Of a DNA stretch of 64,000 nucleotides, positions 60,726-64,000 are shown piece after piece (the first letter of the stretch is position 1; each line of letters begins with the position of its first letter). The translations under genes and the position numbers were made by a program. Origin of the DNA: Saprospiraceae bacterium. GTDB lineage: Bacteria; Bacteroidota; Bacteroidia; Chitinophagales; Saprospiraceae. The notes under the pieces are model-generated. The model had not been told where the DNA came from. It did no database searches and saw only the letters and a program-made list of their open reading frames with translations. The DNA is taken from NCBI GenBank assembly GCA_016706365.1, contig JADJJU010000019.1, positions 1 through 64,000 on the forward strand, given 5' to 3'.

Positions 60726-61864
60726 TCAGTACAAAGATATCATTTCTGCTGCCTGAATACCTACTAAAGTTCCGATAGCAACACCCATCCCTCCCATTCG
60801 AACTGCAACTCCGATTGATGGAGAAGTCATTTGGATTATTGGCTTTTTTTGCGAACCTATACCCAAAATGCCACTCCAGCTGTGTTCTATCTCAAAATCC
60901 TGTCCAGGCAGAATTTGAGTTTGTAATAATTTCATTAAAGTATTATAAATAAATTCTGTTTGTCCGAATGCATCTGTAGCCTCCTCTTCCCCGCCTAAAT
61001 GCCTCCCACCTCCAATTAAGACTCTTTCTCTGACGGATCTGAAATAAAAATATCCGGCATCGAGATGATAACCGCCTTTTAAACGAAGATTTCTAATAGG
61101 ATTTGTGAGCAAAACTTGATTTCTTGCTGGCTGCACTTCCAGTTGGGGGAGTAATCTTTGGGCAAAACCATTTGTAGCCACAAGAACTTTTACAGCACTT
61201 ATTTTTCCTCAGTTAATGTAATTTCGCATTTATCGGATTGTTCTTCAATATGTAATACATTACTACCAAATATAATGCGAATATTTAAAGTATTGCATTT
61301 CTCGAGCAAATGGTATATCATTTTTCCTGGATGAAGCAGGCCTTCATATTGATTGACTATTGTGCCGTAAACGTCTTTGAGTCCGGTTTTTTCAGCTATG
61401 GTTTCATCAATTTGGTACACATTTCTCAGACCCAGCCATGATTCCATTTTTTTCATTGAGTTCAGGAATAGCATTGAGAAACTTTTTCAAATCATCTTCG
61501 TGCGAAAAATTTCATAACCTCCACTGGTTTCATATTCCATCACAGCATCGGGCACTGATTTTCTCAAAAGGGAAAGACCTTCATACCTCATTTTCACAGT
61601 GTCAGCGACAAGAGTTTCCGGGGAATTTTTGAGATCATCCAGGATTTCAGAGATGCTTCCAAAGCAGGCAAATCCCGCATTTCTGGTACTGGCTCCGCTG
61701 GGTAATGCACCTCTTTCAAGTATCATGATGCGGGCATCCTTGTGCTTTGCCCGTAAGGCAATCGCTGATTGCAGGCCTACAATGCCTGCACCAATAATGA
61801 TATAGTCCTGCGGTGGCAGAAAGCTTTCTTTTTCCCAAAATGAAAATGTATAATTTTCTGTCAT
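60726..61864 (-). CDS. DAO-type FAD-dependent oxidoreductase, three frameshifts
   Basis: About 379 residues after correction. FAD-binding IIIGAGIVGLQSAIALRAKH and ERGALPSGASTRNAGFACFGS at the start; a middle part with ESWLGLRNVYQIDET; then VKVLVATNGFAQRLLPQL and a final SWSGILGIGSQKKPIIQM with GMGVAIGTLVGIQAA. Breaks lie in homopolymers: A5 near 61505-61509, T7 at 61447-61453, T5 at 61202-61206 (+ strand). Each single-base fix restores the frame. Substrate unknown (D-amino-acid/glycine-oxidase superfamily). Three breaks could also mean real decay. Confidence 0.87.
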
Positions 61865-61957
61865 GTAAAACTCATTGAGTCTGTAAATGTAATGGCTTCA
61901 GTCCATTAATCTCAAAATTGAATGTTGCTGCTTCCTTTATTTATCAAAATTTAAGCC

Positions 61958-61987
61958 TTGCCACAAGTGTGGGAATTGTTAACTTTG
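61958..61987 (+). promoter_or_regulatory. Bacteroidota-type promoter of the DUF4293-ggt unit
   Basis: TTG (61958-61960), 19 bp, then TAACTTTG (61980-61987), fitting TAnnTTTG; 22 bp before the DUF4293 start. Confidence 0.7.
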
Positions 61988-62009
61988 GCCCCACTCAAAG
62001 AAAAAAACA

Positions 62010-62483
62010 ATGATTCAAAGAATACAAACTTTATATCTGGTCCTTGCAGCAGTTGCGTGTGCGCTACTATTTCACTCATTTTTTGCTATGGGAAAACTCG
62101 CAGATGAAGCACCAGTAGTCCTTCAAGCTGCCTCCGGAACAACCTTCGCGGACGGTAAATTTACCATTCAGGACAATTTGGTTATTACTATACTCGGTGC
62201 CTCCGGCGTATTAATGGCAATCATTACTATTTTTCTTTATAAGAAGAGGAAAGTTCAGGAGCAGTTAGTGAGTGCATTTATTCTAATTTCATTAATAATC
62301 AATGGATTGGCGCTTTATATAATGTATAATGACTTACAAACTGTGCAGCAAAATATTGATACTGCATTTGAGATTGGAGTGGGTACATTTTTACCGGCTT
62401 TTGCATTTATAACAGGATTCCTGGCATTGAGAGGAATTCGCAAAGATGACAAGATCGTGAAGTCCATGGATCGCCTGCGATGA
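62010..62483 (+). CDS. DUF4293 small membrane protein
   Basis: 157 residues, four membrane helices: IQTLYLVLAAVACALLF, LVITILGASGVLMAIITIF, LVSAFILISLIINGLALYI and FLPAFAFITGFLALRGIRK. The start MIQRIQTLYLVLA and the C-terminal RKDDKIVKSMDRLR are typical of the Bacteroidota family DUF4293. Function unknown. Its stop overlaps the ggt start (ATGA), so the two are coupled. Confidence 0.92.
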   Translation: MIQRIQTLYLVLAAVACALLFHSFFAMGKLADEAPVVLQAASGTTFADGKFTIQDNLVITILGASGVLMAIITIFLYKKRKVQEQLVSAFILISLIINGLALYIMYNDLQTVQQNIDTAFEIGVGTFLPAFAFITGFLALRGIRKDDKIVKSMDRLR

Positions 62484-64000
62484 ATATCCATTTAATATCT
62501 TTACCTATTAATTTTCCGGGAAAAAAGTCCATAGTGTATGCATTTGCAACACTGTTTTTGCTTACACAATCCTGTACTACTCCTGAGAGAGATGTTTTTC
62601 AGAAGCATTCGATTTCCAGAAAAGGGATGGTTGTCACTGCGCATTATCTTGCTACACAGGTGGGTCTGGATATTCTTCAGCAAGGCGGAAATGCCGTGGA
62701 TGCTGCCATAGCAGTGCAATTTGCCCTGGCTGTAGTATTTCCTCGTGCAGGTAATATCGGAGGAGGTGGTTTTCTGGTTTACAGAAATTCTGAAGGCCTT
62801 GTCCAATCACTTGATTTTCGTGAGAAAGCTCCCTCAGATGCTTATCGCGATATGTTTCTTAGTGATAGTACAGAATCTGTGATGGAGAGCGGCTTAGCAG
62901 TCGGAATACCCGGAACTGTTGCCGGAATGTGGGAAATGTATCATTCCCTGAAGCCCAATCTTGCTTTCGGTGATCTGTTGCAACCGGCAATAGAGTTGGC
63001 AAGAGAGGGATTTGCTATAACTGAGGCAGAGGCAGAAAGGCTCAATAAATTCAAACAATTATTCCAGGACAATAACGACTATCCCATACCATTCGTGAAG
63101 GAAACAAAGTGGGTCACAGGTGATTTACTAAGGCAGACGGAATTGGCAAATATGCTGGAGAGAATAGCCGATGAGGGTGCTGATGCTTTTTACAAAGGTG
63201 GTAATGCAATTTATCTGACCCAGGCTGTGCGAAATTTATCCGGGATCATACGTATTCAGGATTTGTCTTCATACAAACCGATTTGGCGGGATGCTGTTTC
63301 TTCCACTTATAAAAAATATACTATACATAGTATGGCACCGCCTTCCAGTGGAGGCTTAACTTTGATCCAAATTTTGAAAATGATTGAACCATTTTCACTG
63401 GAAATGAATGCATGGGACTCAGCCTACAATATTCATCTTGTGGTGGAAGCGTCCAAAAGGGCCTTTGCAAACCGAGCAACTTTTCTGGGAGATCCTGATT
63501 TTGTTGCTATCGATCAAAACAAACTGCTGAGTACTGCTTTTTTGACAAATCAAATGCTGGAATATAATCCCAACTTTGCGAGTGATGTAAAAGCCATTGA
63601 TCGAAACCTACCTGCTGCTTCGCCGAAAGAACACTATGAAACAACACACTTTTCTATTGTAGATGCAGCAGGAAATGCAGTTGCAATCACAACTACATTA
63701 AACTCTAATTATGGCTCCGGAATATTTGTCAAAGAGGGTGGATATTTTCTGAATAATCAAATGGATGATTTCAGCATGGCTCCGGGTGTTCCCAATCAAT
63801 ATGGACTGGTAGGAGCAGAAGCCAATGCCATCGAAGGAAATAAAAGAATGCTAAGTTCTATGTCTCCGACAATTATTGAAGAAGATGGAGCATTATTTAT
63901 GGTTTTGGGTGCTCCGGGAGGACCGACTATTATAAGCTCGGTTTTGCTGGTATTTCTCAATGTTGCAGAGTTTGAATTGCCGCTCGCGGAGGCAGTGGCT
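62480..64000 (+). CDS. ggt: Gamma-glutamyltransferase, 3' end cut by window
   Basis: 507 codons visible; the gene continues beyond the window. A lipoprotein-type signal (FATLFLLTQSC). Then the large-chain part GMVVTAHYLATQVGLDILQQGGNAVDAAIA and GNIGGGGFLVYRN. The autocleavage and nucleophile Thr is seen in HYETTHFSIVDAAGNAVAITTT. Later come LNNQMDDF and RMLSSMSPTI with the substrate-binding SS, and GAPGGPTIISS. The enzyme hydrolyses or transfers the gamma-glutamyl group of glutathione in the periplasm. Confidence 0.96.
   Translation, partial: MNIHLISLPINFPGKKSIVYAFATLFLLTQSCTTPERDVFQKHSISRKGMVVTAHYLATQVGLDILQQGGNAVDAAIAVQFALAVVFPRAGNIGGGGFLVYRNSEGLVQSLDFREKAPSDAYRDMFLSDSTESVMESGLAVGIPGTVAGMWEMYHSLKPNLAFGDLLQPAIELAREGFAITEAEAERLNKFKQLFQDNNDYPIPFVKETKWVTGDLLRQTELANMLERIADEGADAFYKGGNAIYLTQAVRNLSGIIRIQDLSSYKPIWRDAVSSTYKKYTIHSMAPPSSGGLTLIQILKMIEPFSLEMNAWDSAYNIHLVVEASKRAFANRATFLGDPDFVAIDQNKLLSTAFLTNQMLEYNPNFASDVKAIDRNLPAASPKEHYETTHFSIVDAAGNAVAITTTLNSNYGSGIFVKEGGYFLNNQMDDFSMAPGVPNQYGLVGAEANAIEGNKRMLSSMSPTIIEEDGALFMVLGAPGGPTIISSVLLVFLNVAEFELPLAEAVA

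Overview
The window looks like chromosomal DNA of a Bacteroidota bacterium, most likely a Saprospiria-like lineage. The evidence is a subtilisin-like protease with a C-terminal type IX secretion sorting domain, a PorE-type TPR/PD40/OmpA protein, Bacteroidota-specific families (DUF6427, DUF5687, DUF4293, an OstA-like protein), several lipobox lipoproteins, and promoters of the TTG-N19/20-TAnnTTTG type upstream of paaA, rplU and the DUF4293 gene. This placement is inference from gene content only.

Layout. 1-4.1 kb: a truncated NAD(P)-binding protein, an SRPBCC protein, tRNA-Met(CAU) and paaABCD (phenylacetyl-CoA epoxidase) behind a promoter with a palindromic operator. 4.1-5.9 kb: an AT-rich gene-poor stretch, an HRDC-domain protein of the kind found beside diversity-generating retroelements, and broken coding remnants. 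5.9-12.5 kb: an EI24/CysZ-like membrane protein, an AbgT transporter, a divergent GH89-like lipoprotein and a GT9 glycosyltransferase. 13-15.3 kb: a small Cys-rich secreted protein and a barrel-like lipoprotein. 15.4-21.4 kb: one operon of ABC ATPase, ABC permease/M1 peptidase (broken between the permease and the catalytic site), LytS-type kinase and LytTR regulator. 21.5-31 kb: DinB-like enzyme, fbp, cysteine desulfurase, mutA-meaB, M23 peptidase, miaA. 31-42 kb: PorE-like protein, TPR protein, S8 protease, radical SAM/SPASM protein, polyprenyl synthase, DUF6427, purQ. 42-52.5 kb: DsbD-like thiol reductase, tex, rlmD, a hypothetical protein, DUF2911, VWA and GlsB. 52.9-64 kb: LPG-synthase-type membrane protein, DUF5687 plus its ABC ATPase, rplU-rpmA, OstA-like protein, FAD oxidoreductase, DUF4293 and the start of ggt.

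The most unusual content lies between the genes. Most gaps longer than about 300 bp carry members of a few dispersed repeat families. (1) Arrays of consecutive hairpins separated by a constant hexamer GTGATG (second subfamily GTGACG): order and loops are conserved between copies, while stems differ in sequence but stay complementary. (2) Units of four heptamers (consensus near CTNNTRG) bounded by AACAGCC on both sides, four of which touch or adjoin stop codons in the gene's own direction. (3) Many other tracts with the same 7-bp period but unrelated sequences. (4) Long perfect inverted repeats, two of which share a flank but have unrelated stems. I know of no described element with this combination.

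A second property of the window is at least twelve single-base frameshifts in ten otherwise conserved genes, mostly in homopolymers. That pattern looks like uncorrected assembly indels rather than real gene decay. The ABC permease/M1 gene is the exception: it appears to lack a whole internal segment.
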